Assembly (NCBI GenBank): GCA_963844055.1
Contig: CAWJMN010000001.1
Coordinates: 1,860,001-1,924,000 of the forward strand
Source: CAWJMN01 sp963844055
Lineage (GTDB): Bacteria; Planctomycetota; Planctomycetia; Pirellulales; Pirellulaceae
Direction of reading: 5' to 3'
Length of the DNA stretch: 64,000 nucleotides
Of the stretch, positions 55,671-64,000 are shown one piece after another. The position numbers were made by a program, and so were the translations under genes. The first letter of the stretch is position 1; each line of letters opens with the position of its first letter. The notes below the pieces were generated by a model that did not search any database, was not told the DNA's origin, and was given only the letters and a program-made list of their open reading frames with translations.

Positions 55671-57278
55671 TTAGGGCGCCTCGCTGGGGAGGCTGGCATC
55701 CTTGACCCAGACTCGTGCCGCGGCGTTTGCTTGGTGAAGAACCCGTTGTTCATGCCATCCCATTTCTTTCAAACGCTCATCGAGTATCGGCAGGGTGTCT
55801 TCGGAATAGTAGGTACTTGCGACTAGCCAAATATGTGTAGGGTTAGCACGTATGGCTTGTTCTAGTTGTGCTAGGCAAACTGCTTCACCTCGCTTGTAAA
55901 TGGAAGTGCTAAATTGCATGCCCGGCATCATGGAAACGCGTGGATCGCTGAGTGCCGGAGTAAACCCCGTCATCGATAGTGGATCGTTCACAACACGAAC
56001 TTGTGCCCGACTATACAAAGCGTACATGTAGGTCGTCTCAGGAAACACCAGGATTCGATCATCCGGACCAGCCTGCTGCTCCACCTCTACCGTGAGGGAG
56101 CGGAGGTCTTCTCGTGGATAGGATGCTTTGGCTCCCACAATGGCCGCTATCGCAAGGACACAGCAAGTAATGGCTCCAATCCAAGGGGAGTAAGACTGAA
56201 GGCGTCGCCACTCCAAGATGTGCGCTGCAAGCAACGCCACAAGTGGCGCCAAGTACAGATCGGTTCGCCCGCCTCCTAATGGAAACTTGCCCGCCATGAA
56301 AAGCGTAACGGCCAGAAGGAAAGGGGCGGCTACGATCATGCCATATCGCCAGTTCGACTTGGTTAGCATCGCCAGTCCAGCCGCCGCAACAACTCCGTAA
56401 AGCAGCGCAAGCGGGATCAAATACCGTAGGGCAGATGGTACCTGTGCGGTGTCCGTCTGATCGGGAATCAACCCCGAGAAGACGCGAGCACCATTGGAAA
56501 GGAGAGACTTGAGAACTGCAGTGGGGCCGTCATTCCAAGCAACAAACCGGTTCTGCCAATACGCATAAAGCGCTTCGTTAGATTTTGCATCCAGGATGAA
56601 TACGTACCAAAGCCCTAGGATAGTCACATAGATCGCCAATAAGACAAAGTCGCTGCTTTCATAGGTCCTCGCATCAAGCCTCCGGATTACGGCCACGGCA
56701 ATTACCATTGCAAATGCGGCAAGTCCCGCCGTAGCGGAAATCAGAAAAGCGACCGTGGAAAATCCAATAAGTAGGAACCAAGCCAGTCGCTTGTTTGGCT
56801 GATCGCAGGCGACTTTTGCGATCATGAGGCAGGCGATCGTTGCCAGGGCATCGAGAGTGTAAGGTTTGACACGAATGGTGTACTCGGTATGTGTTGGCGC
56901 GACGCACAAGAGCATGGCGCAAAGAAGTGACGCCGCTCTCGATAGTCCCCACCACCTCGCCAGAATGAAAAGGAGCAAGGGGCCAAGCAGTCCTGCAACC
57001 AGAGCCGGCGTTTGCAGGGCGATTTCCGAAAGGGGAGCTGCACCTAGCAATCGTAATCCCCAAGCAAACCCTGGTGCGGTCACGCCTGTCTTGGTGATAT
57101 CAACCGGTCCATTAACTCGCACTGCGAGTGCCTGCCAAGCATCATCTCGATAAAGGGATGAAGGAGCGAGAGCAGGGGCGACCAGCAAAAATTTAAATGC
57201 CAGCAGCAGCAACAGCAAAATGGCGTCCATCAATAGGCCGGCTTTGCTTTTCGCTTTTTGAATGTTTGTATCGCGCAT
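55671..57278 (-). CDS. GT-C fold membrane glycosyltransferase (GT39/ArnT-like)
   Basis: 535 aa with about ten membrane helices. The first luminal loop carries the acidic pair SLYRDDAWQAL, the GT-C catalytic signature, after helix 1. The C-terminal about 150 residues form a soluble domain (SLTVEVEQQAGPDDRILVFP, THIWLVASTYYSEDTLPILD). Such enzymes use polyprenyl-phosphate sugars as donors. The Alg5-like transferase at 50.0 kb could supply such a donor, though they are not in one operon. The 276 bases between it and dnaG contain nothing I can support. Confidence 0.82.
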   Translation of the reverse strand: MRDTNIQKAKSKAGLLMDAILLLLLLAFKFLLVAPALAPSSLYRDDAWQALAVRVNGPVDITKTGVTAPGFAWGLRLLGAAPLSEIALQTPALVAGLLGPLLLFILARWWGLSRAASLLCAMLLCVAPTHTEYTIRVKPYTLDALATIACLMIAKVACDQPNKRLAWFLLIGFSTVAFLISATAGLAAFAMVIAVAVIRRLDARTYESSDFVLLAIYVTILGLWYVFILDAKSNEALYAYWQNRFVAWNDGPTAVLKSLLSNGARVFSGLIPDQTDTAQVPSALRYLIPLALLYGVVAAAGLAMLTKSNWRYGMIVAAPFLLAVTLFMAGKFPLGGGRTDLYLAPLVALLAAHILEWRRLQSYSPWIGAITCCVLAIAAIVGAKASYPREDLRSLTVEVEQQAGPDDRILVFPETTYMYALYSRAQVRVVNDPLSMTGFTPALSDPRVSMMPGMQFSTSIYKRGEAVCLAQLEQAIRANPTHIWLVASTYYSEDTLPILDERLKEMGWHEQRVLHQANAAARVWVKDASLPSEAP

Positions 57279-57392
57279 GGAGTATAAAAGGGTGCTTGAA
57301 TTAGCGGCACGCCACTTCGCACACGAATGAGAAACGCAGGGAGGGCTGCGCGGCTATCCAGAATTCCACGCAATGGAAATCCAGGTTAGTTA

Positions 57393-57420
57393 GGAGGCTA
57401 GGCGTCTGCCTCCCCTTTTT
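57393..57420 (+). terminator. GC hairpin with T run, orientation opposite to its neighbours
   Basis: GGAGGC / GCCTCC stem with a 9-base loop, followed by CCTTTTT on the plus strand. Both flanking genes are on the minus strand, so as an intrinsic terminator it would stop plus-strand transcription into czcA antisense. It could also act as a stem at the czc mRNA 3' end. Confidence 0.4.
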
Positions 57421-57521
57421 GCCGGCGCAGCGTAGATTTTCCTTAGAAACCCGCTAAGAAACTGCCCGGTCATAGAACCATTGGGGCAGGCGGGAGTTTG
57501 CAGCTCAGCCCGTTTCGTGAA

Positions 57522-60500
57522 TTATGGTTCGTCCGAACCGACGGGACGAGGCGATGTGAGGCGAATCTTTGGCGAAATGACGTCGTAAAGGACTGGGACT
57601 ACAAATAGCGTCAAAATCGCGGCGCTAGATAGCCCCCAAACGATGACCGTGGCAAGCGGACGCTGAACATCCGAGCCTAATCCATGCGCCAGCGAGGCTG
57701 GTAGAAGTCCAAGCACGGCCACCAAAGAGGCTGAGCAGAATAGGGCGCAGGCAGTTTTGTGCCCCGTCAAGTATTGCATTGCGTTTGGAAAGTCCTGCAT
57801 CCTGCCCCTCGGCAATCGCTCGCACCATTAGTACGCCATTCATAATGGAGACACCAAACAGGGCCGCAAAGCCAACGGCGGTTGACACGTTAAGATTCAT
57901 GCCGCGCACATACAAACCCAAGACGGCTCCTACAAACGCAAACGGTACAGATGCCAGAAGTAATAGCGCAGCGGATTGCGAGCGGAACGTCACTAACAAC
58001 AGGGCGTAAATCAGCACGATCGTAATCGGCATCACGATCAGAAAATGGCCCTGAGCGCGTGATAAGTTTTCAAACATTCCCAGCCAGGCAATTTCATATC
58101 CGGCAGGTACTTTTACACGTTCGGCAAAATGGCGCTGTGCCTCCTGGACGAAACTACCTTGGTCGCGACCAACAATATCACTCCGGACAGTAAGTCGACG
58201 ACGTCCATCCTGCCGCGCAATAATCGTTTGGCCATCACGTAATTCGATTTTGGCAACCTCTTGCAGTGGAACGGGGATCCCAGATGAGGTGAAGACCGGC
58301 AGTCGTCCAATCGCTTCTGGAGACCGCATTTTGTCTCGGTCAAAGCGGGCGACGATATCGAAACGGCGTTCACCTTCAAATAATAGCCCAATGGGCTGTG
58401 CCCCGATGGCCGTATTGATGATGGTGGTCAGGTCTTGAATGCGAACGTTGTGCTGGGCACACAGTTCACGATCTGGAGTGATTACCAGTTGTGGCTGTGG
58501 GCCTTCCTGCTCAATATTGACGTCGACGGAGCCTGGAACCGCACGCAAAACATCAACGGACTGCTTCGCTAGATCTAGTAAAACCTCTGCATCGGGGCCT
58601 GAAACCTCAATTGCTAAGTTGGCCGAAGTTCCATTGGTATCTTCGGTGACGCTATCAATGATCGGCTGTGTAAAATTAAATCGAGTGGTAGGGAATTCCG
58701 TACGCAGACGCTTTCCTAGAGCGGCAATCATCTCTTGCTTAGTATGAAACTGCTTCCATTGATGCAGAGGTTTGGGGCCAACCATCGTCTCTAAACGGCT
58801 TGCAGGGAAAGGGTCTGTTCCTGAGTCGTTGCGCCCGGCTTGGCATGAAACGAACTGAATGTCTTCAAATTCCCGAATGACTTCACGAATTCGCAATGCA
58901 TAGAGGTTGGTTTGTTCGATCGCTGTTCCTTCAGGGAAGTTAGCGCGAACCCAGATCACCCCTTCATCCATGTAGGGGAGAAACTCAAAACCCAATTTAG
59001 GCACCACTTGAAGTGTGACCGCCATCACAACGACAAAAGAGACGGTCAAGGTTAGCCAGCGCGCGTTTAGTAATGCCTCGACGCTGCGAGTATAAAGGCG
59101 AGTGATCCATTCGATCACCGGATTGTGCAATTCCTCGTAACCATTTCGGAAAACGAACGCAATCAACACTGGAATCGCCAACAGTGCAAACAGCAAAGCG
59201 CCAATCAAGGCATACACCATCGTTAGCGCCATCGGGCGGAAAAGTAGCCCCTCGATCCGTTGCAAGGAGAGTAGGGGGAGATACGCCACGATCACCATGA
59301 TCACCGAGAAAAATACAGGTCGCTCCACTTCCCGAGCCGCTTTGAGGATGCGTTCTTGAATACTAGCTGTGGAACAGTTGTCCGCATGCAATCGCCGTGC
59401 GATATGTTCTGCCATGATGATTGCACCATCGACAATAATGCCAAAGTCGATGGCACCGATCGAAAGTAGCCCCACGGGGATATTCGTGAGATACATCAGG
59501 ATCAGTGCAAATAGAAGAGAAAATGGAATCGTGAACGCGACCAATAAAGCCATCGAAGGGCGACCTAAAAAGACCAGCAGCACCAGCAAAACCAAGGTGA
59601 TACCCAGTGAAACACTGTGGGAGACTGTTTGAAGCGTGCTGTCCACGAGAAACTGCCGGTTGTAAAACGGGTCGACGCTAACACCTTCTGGTAAAAGTCC
59701 GTCATTCAAATCGTTGATGGCCTCTTGAACCGATTTGAGCACACGGGAAGGGTTTTCTCCCCGGCGCATTAGCACCACCCCTTCTACCGATTCATCTCGA
59801 TCATCCTTGCTGTAAATGCCGGACTGCGTAGCGTTCCCCAGACCAATCCAAGCCACATCATGCAAATAGATTGCAGTGCCGCCGATTGACTTCACAAAGA
59901 TCTGACCGATCTCTTCGCTGCTTTGCAGAGAGCCAGAGCCACGGATCACGAATGAAGAACCGCCACGGCGAAGAACGCTGCCGCCTGCAACAGCATTGTT
60001 CATCTTTACGGACTGAACAATGTCGTCAAAGGTGAGGCCAAAATGTCGCAATTGGTCGGGATCGAGCTCAATGGAATACTGTTTGTCCAGTCCGCCAAAG
60101 TTGGAAACCTCCGCGACCCCTTTTGCTCGCAAGATGCGTGGAATGACCACCCAATCATTGAGCTCGCGCAGCTTCATAAGGTCCGTGGTGCCGCTGGTGC
60201 GAAGTTCATAGCGGTAGACCTCTCCATAAGCGGTTGCTAGGGGGCCGAGTTCTGCTGTGGCCCCCTCGGGCAACTGAACGGCCGTCAGTTTCTCAAGCAC
60301 ACGTTGGCGGGCCCAGTAACCTTCGGTACCCCCTTCAAAGATCAGCTGGACAACCGAGAGCCCGAAGATTGTTCGAGAGCGAATCGTTTCAACGCGAGGA
60401 ACGTTCCGCATCGTAATTTCGATTGGGACCGTTACTTGCCGTTCTACCTCCTCGGTGGCTCGTCCCGGAAAGACGGTAATTACCTGAACCACTTGAGAGG

Positions 60501-60624
60501 AGATGTCGGGATAGGCATCAATCGGCTGCTGAAAAAATGCCCAGACGCCAACGGCACAAGTCAGCATGACCAGCCCGAGCACCGTCGACCGACGTTCAAG
60601 TGCCAGTTCGATGAGACGTCCCAT
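57522..60624 (-). CDS. czcA: Heavy-metal efflux RND permease (CzcA/CusA family), frameshifted near the 3' end
   Basis: Proton-driven inner-membrane pump of about 1030 aa. First part: RLIELALERRSTVLGLVMLT, DAYPDISSQVVQVITVFPGR, and TM4 GAIDFGIIVDGAIIMAEHIA with the D-D-E proton-relay residues of the CzcA type (divalent cations), large periplasmic loops and NLNVSTAVGFAALFGVSIMN. The frame breaks after NCLRPILL. The second part gives SLVAVLGLLPASLAHGLGSD and VQRPLATVIVWGLSSAAILT. Deleting one base of GCTCAGC (57730-57736 on plus as GCTGAGC) gives CLRPILLASLVAVLG, the family spacing. ATG overlaps the stop of the adaptor gene (TAATG). Confidence 0.92.
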
Positions 60625-61934
60625 TACGGATTGCCCCCCACCACCGGCGAAGGCGAAGCGGAATCGTGCTTGGCGGAAGCTTTTTGAAGGGTAGAAACCA
60701 CAAACGGTTGCAGCAAAATCGCATTGTCGGCGACGATCTGGTCGCCCGCCGTAAGGCCCTTAGAAAGTTCGACCTTGCCATCCATGAACTCCGATACTTC
60801 GACTTCGACAATACGAAACAGCCTCCGTCCTTCATGGGATGCGAAATTCTTCGGTGAGGAAGAATCAACAGCTTGTACTGTCGACGGATCAGATTGCGTG
60901 GCAGCATTGTCTGCAACCAGAACATAGTCGCGCCGGCCCACGTGGATCACACTAGCCGCTGGAATACGAATCACATCGCGAGGATCGGTCCCCAGTCCAA
61001 TAGTGGCAAACATTCCCGGTCGCAAACGATCAACTGGGTCACGAATGACAAATAACACACGCAGAGTTCTTTGTTCTGTAGAGAGAACGGGCGAGAGCGA
61101 GGTGACCTTGCCTTCAAAGACTTGGTCGCCAACGCCAAAAAAACGGGCCGTACAGGATTGACCAACCACCACTTTGCCGAGCATTGCCTCAGGAACTTCG
61201 GCAGTAATAATATCCATGTCGGACGTTGCCGTTTTTAGCATGTCTGGGTCAATTCCCGACTGCAATAGCTGAAGCGTTAACGTAGTTGCCTCGCGACGGG
61301 CTGACTTGACTGCCACTTCGGCCTGATAGACATCTTTGCGGTCTTGTATTTGCGTCTGTAGGAGGTCGGCCTTCTGGGTAGCAAGGTCTCGTTCCGCTTC
61401 TGTACCGCTCTTCACGAGTCGTTCTAGGCGCTCCGTCGCCCGTCGTAATGCAAGCTCTTTTGTGTCGACCAGTTCTTGCGTCTGTTTAAGCTGGAGTTCT
61501 GTAAACTGGATGTCGGCCGAAGCTTTGTCCCAGGCAGCATAGGTATCGAGCAGTTCAGAAGCATGAAACTGCCAATAGTCATCTTTGCCACTTCCGCCAG
61601 GGCGACGACTGGCAATCACTCTTCCCGTAACGCGTAATAAAGGATCAGTTACTTTGATGGTGGCGACGGATTGTAAGGGAAGTCGTTCTCCTAAAGGCGA
61701 ATCAATGGCAACACTGATCTTGTTTCCTTCTTCTACTTTGACGGCGGGGGCTGGCCGTGATGCCGCCCCTTGTGGAGCGGTGGGCTCATCCCCGTGAGGG
61801 GCAAAGATGAGACGCAGGAGAAATGCGGTCACAATAAGTAGAGATAGGCCAAGCTGAACAACGGGCCAAAGCTTGGATTTGCTTGCCGATGGAACGACAG
61901 GCTTGGTCGACGATTCTCGTACGGGTTCAGTCAT
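60624..61934 (-). CDS. czcB: RND efflux periplasmic adaptor (CzcB/CusB-like)
   Basis: 436 aa membrane-fusion protein bridging the RND pump and outer-membrane factor. N-terminal anchor helix (VVQLGLSLLIVTAFLLRL), lipoyl/barrel parts (ATIKVTDPLLRVTGRVIASR), an alpha hairpin (DIQFTELQLKQTQELVDTKE, ERDLATQKADLLQTQIQDRK) and the beta-barrel domain (VVVGQSCTARFFGVGDQVFE, RPGMFATIGLGTDPRD). Its start overlaps the outer-membrane gene by 8 bases and its stop overlaps the pump start, so the three are translationally coupled. Confidence 0.9.
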   Translation of the reverse strand: MTEPVRESSTKPVVPSASKSKLWPVVQLGLSLLIVTAFLLRLIFAPHGDEPTAPQGAASRPAPAVKVEEGNKISVAIDSPLGERLPLQSVATIKVTDPLLRVTGRVIASRRPGGSGKDDYWQFHASELLDTYAAWDKASADIQFTELQLKQTQELVDTKELALRRATERLERLVKSGTEAERDLATQKADLLQTQIQDRKDVYQAEVAVKSARREATTLTLQLLQSGIDPDMLKTATSDMDIITAEVPEAMLGKVVVGQSCTARFFGVGDQVFEGKVTSLSPVLSTEQRTLRVLFVIRDPVDRLRPGMFATIGLGTDPRDVIRIPAASVIHVGRRDYVLVADNAATQSDPSTVQAVDSSSPKNFASHEGRRLFRIVEVEVSEFMDGKVELSKGLTAGDQIVADNAILLQPFVVSTLQKASAKHDSASPSPVVGGNP

Positions 61935-63535
61935 TGCCTGTTACCTGCTTTCCAATCGTTGCATAGTAACGATAGAGCGTTCGCCAGTAGGTAGCACGTG
62001 ACGAGACATAAAGGAGGTAGGTTTCCCGGTAGTTGCGCTGGGCATCAAGGACTTCAATCAAAGTTCTACCGCCCGACTCGTACGATTCTACAATGCTGTC
62101 ACGTACTTTGGCGGCCAGTTGCAGTTGTTCATCCGAAACGGACTTGGCGTTCTCCTGGGCTGCCTTCAACTCGGCGACCGCTTGTTCAACCTCTGCCTGC
62201 AGATCCAAAAGGGCCACGGCATGTCCATAGTGGGCGCGTCGCTGAATCGATTCAGCCTTTGCTATGTTACCTTGATTGCGGTCAAAGATGGGAACATTCA
62301 TGTTGAGTGACGTTCCCCAGGAATTGGCATCCGGAAAGCCGATCGCCTTCTGTTGATACTGGTGAGTGTATCCAAACGAGGGGGCCAGCGACGGACGAGC
62401 TGCTCGACGTTCCAGTTCGATATCCGCTCCAGCTTTGGTCATCCGCCACTGAATGGCCTTGATGTCGGGACGCTCATTGCGCAATCTCAAACGCATCGGC
62501 TGTGGAAAGTGGCTGGGCTTGCAACATCGCACCCAAGTCCCCCTCTGGGTCTAGATTGACTGGAATCTCACCGCCACCCATCACGGCACGTAAGCGAGCG
62601 ACGGTGGCACGTGTGGCAGCTTCTGCCGTGCGTAGTCGCTGTTCCGCAGCAATCAGATCGAGATGTACACGGCTCGATTCAATCAATGGGCGGCCACCGT
62701 TTTCTACCGCTAGTTTGGTGATTGCATCCATTCGGCGTAAGTTGTCGACGTTTTCCTTGGCCACTCCCCATAAGGCTTTGGCTTCGAGCGCGGTGTAAAA
62801 GGCATCCGCCGCCACAACAACGCGTTGACGGATTAGGTTTTCAAACTCCGCCTGGGTGATATGAATCCCGTAGTGTGCACTGGTCATTGCTGCCGCACGT
62901 TTTCCAAACAGGAACCAGTCGATTGGATAGGTCAGGATAACATCCTGTTGCGGTGGGCCACCTTGGCGTGTGACAGTAAAGGGCTGTGTAAGGGGCAAAA
63001 GCTGAATATCATTGAATAGCTGAGGATTGGGAAGCAGTGTGGCTTTCAAATAGTCTGCTTGGGCCATTTGAATGCTTTCCAGTTCCGCTCCAATTACGGG
63101 ATGGCCATTGAGGCTCGCAAAGATAACTTGATTGAGCGTTATCGTTGCAGATTCCGGCAGAACCTCCGCCGTGGAATCGTCGGCGGGTTTGGGCAGCGAC
63201 GAAGGTCGATCCGCCGGCTTTTCCGGGGTGGGGCGGGGCAACTCATCGGTACCATCTGGCAAAGACCCCTCGGTGGCCGATGCAAGTGCAATGGTCTTAT
63301 TTGCAGGAGTAGGGGAACCTGTAGCAGACGCCGCTATTTCTGGCGAACGGTGCAACTTGAGGGACGTGGGGGTAGTGGAGACCATGCGCGCCGCATTCGG
63401 CGAGTTAGCCGACTTGGCAAATCGCGATGGGCTGCTTGCCTTGCACCCTGCGAGAAGCAGTAGCATACAGGTCGCTAGGTGCGCGGAGTAAATCGCAGAC
63501 CTAGGCCGTAACAGGCTTTGCATGGTGGTCATCAT
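61927..63535 (-). CDS. czcC: Outer-membrane efflux lipoprotein (TolC/CzcC-like), frameshifted mid-gene
   Basis: First part (63535 to about 62480): lipoprotein signal peptide ending LLLLAGC, Pro/Ser/Asp-rich linker, then OEP repeat 1 (TLNQVIFASLNGHPVIGAEL, RQRVVVAADAFYTALEAKAL, LIAAEQRLRTAEAATRATVA) ending LSTADAFEI. Second part: RNERPDIKAIQWRMTKAGAD, VPIFDRNQGNIAKAESIQRR and YESGGRTLIEVLDAQRNYRE (OEP repeat 2). The two are joined if the GCGC at 62479-62482 is restored to GGCGCC (two bases) or loses one base. First gene of the czcCBA unit. Confidence 0.87.
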
Positions 63536-63605
63536 CCCGCTGTCCGTTTGCTTCCATAGGGCTGATCAGGCCCTAGATTGAGCTCATTCCTACTGACCAT
63601 TATTG

Positions 63606-63833
63606 TCAGTAACTCAAGCATAGTCGGTCTATTTCCCCGGCCGTAATCAGCTTGGTTGGAGTAACCGTCTTAACAGCTAAATGCCAAAGGGATTCGCCAG
63701 TCGCTACATCTTCCGAATCGCAACCAACGAATACCACTATGTCCCCTTCCAGCAATCCCACGTAAACGGTTTGATTGGAGAGGTTTAGGGTCTTGGGTAA
63801 GTGTTGCTGACGACCGCTGAGCAATACGGGCAT
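63606..63833 (-). CDS. Possible small hypothetical protein upstream of czcC
   Basis: A 75-codon frame whose last 50 residues look protein-like (TVYVGLLEGDIVVFVGCDSE, ATGESLWHLAVKTVTPTKLI). The start is unsure: ATG 63833 has no Shine-Dalgarno. A second minus-strand frame (63785-64000) overlaps its start and may be a shadow. It lies 70 bases before czcC on the same strand. No function recognised. If it is not real, 63536-64000 is a gene-free leader of the efflux operon. Confidence 0.3.
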   Translation of the reverse strand: MPVLLSGRQQHLPKTLNLSNQTVYVGLLEGDIVVFVGCDSEDVATGESLWHLAVKTVTPTKLITAGEIDRLCLSY

Positions 63834-64000
63834 CGTCCCATGAAAGCGGGAGGGAGTCCCGAGTTCCTTTCATGAATGTAAGGAATTGCCGGCGTTGGAA
63901 GGGGGCTGGCGATTGCCAGAGAACTCGGGGGAAGCTCGGGGAAGGGCCAAGACATGACCTGTGGCACTTTACGTAACTGGCAGGCCGGGCGGTCGTTCAT

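Noticed and set aside
63785..64000. 71-codon minus-strand frame with a CPYC motif
   Set aside because: Overlaps the better candidate at 63606-63833, runs off the window, and a single CxxC is not enough for a zinc-ribbon call. I also tested whether its GCTGAGC was another altered GCTAGC; deleting a base gives a stop, so it is not.
1..64000. tRNA, rRNA, CRISPR, insertion sequence, integrase or phage genes
   Set aside because: No transposase or integrase motif, no regularly spaced repeats, and no cloverleaf-like sequence found on reading the intergenic regions; the window is ordinary chromosomal core plus secretion and efflux operons.

Overview
The window looks like a chromosomal core segment of a planctomycete, probably of the Pirellulales type. 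This rests on gene content rather than a database search: a one-operon type II secretion / type IV pilus-like machine with a PilM-PilN fusion and a giant secretin, many exported or lipid-anchored proteins of unknown function, and small Gly/Asn/Pro-rich lipoproteins. I see no rRNA, tRNA, CRISPR array, insertion sequence or prophage.

Layout. 1-8.5 kb: a heme-motif sensor kinase, rnhA, coaE, an exported PCMT-like enzyme, then the minus-strand run ettA-ribE-rsmA. 8.8-15.4 kb: two exported proteins of unknown function (one with three internal repeats), a cyclophilin, a lipoprotein, a malate/lactate dehydrogenase-type enzyme and an App1-type phosphatase. 15.5-20.5 kb: hemB-hemL (tetrapyrrole synthesis) divergent from prpD-truB. 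20.7-24 kb: ftsK and a hotdog thioesterase. 24-28.2 kb: pstSCAB for high-affinity phosphate uptake, preceded by a TTAACA-N5-TTAACA Pho-type box and without an adjacent phoU. 28.3-32.3 kb: an RluA-type pseudouridine synthase, an exported protein and a BON-domain protein. 32.2-48.4 kb: minus-strand secretion/pilus operon gspE-F-G-H-I-J-K, pilMN/gspL, pilO/gspM, a terminator, gspD and a lipoprotein. 48.9-57.3 kb: a Spy/CpxP-like protein, a glycosyltransferase, a zinc-ribbon coiled-coil protein, dnaG-rpoD and a GT-C membrane glycosyltransferase. 57.5-63.5 kb: a czcCBA-type metal efflux operon.

The most unusual signal is global. Nine genes, several of them indispensable (dnaG, hemB), are broken by a single reading-frame shift, and a tenth (pstB) may be. 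Five breaks lie exactly at the 7-mer GCTSAGC, and each is cured by deleting one base to give GCTAGC. GCTAGC itself is otherwise nearly absent from the window (one intact copy). All the others lie at GCGC or GCGCC, where restoring GGCGCC cures the frame. This points to systematic consensus error at two palindromic words, which could be the footprint of DNA modification at those motifs, rather than to real pseudogenes. Frames quoted as restored are inference from homology and frame arithmetic.
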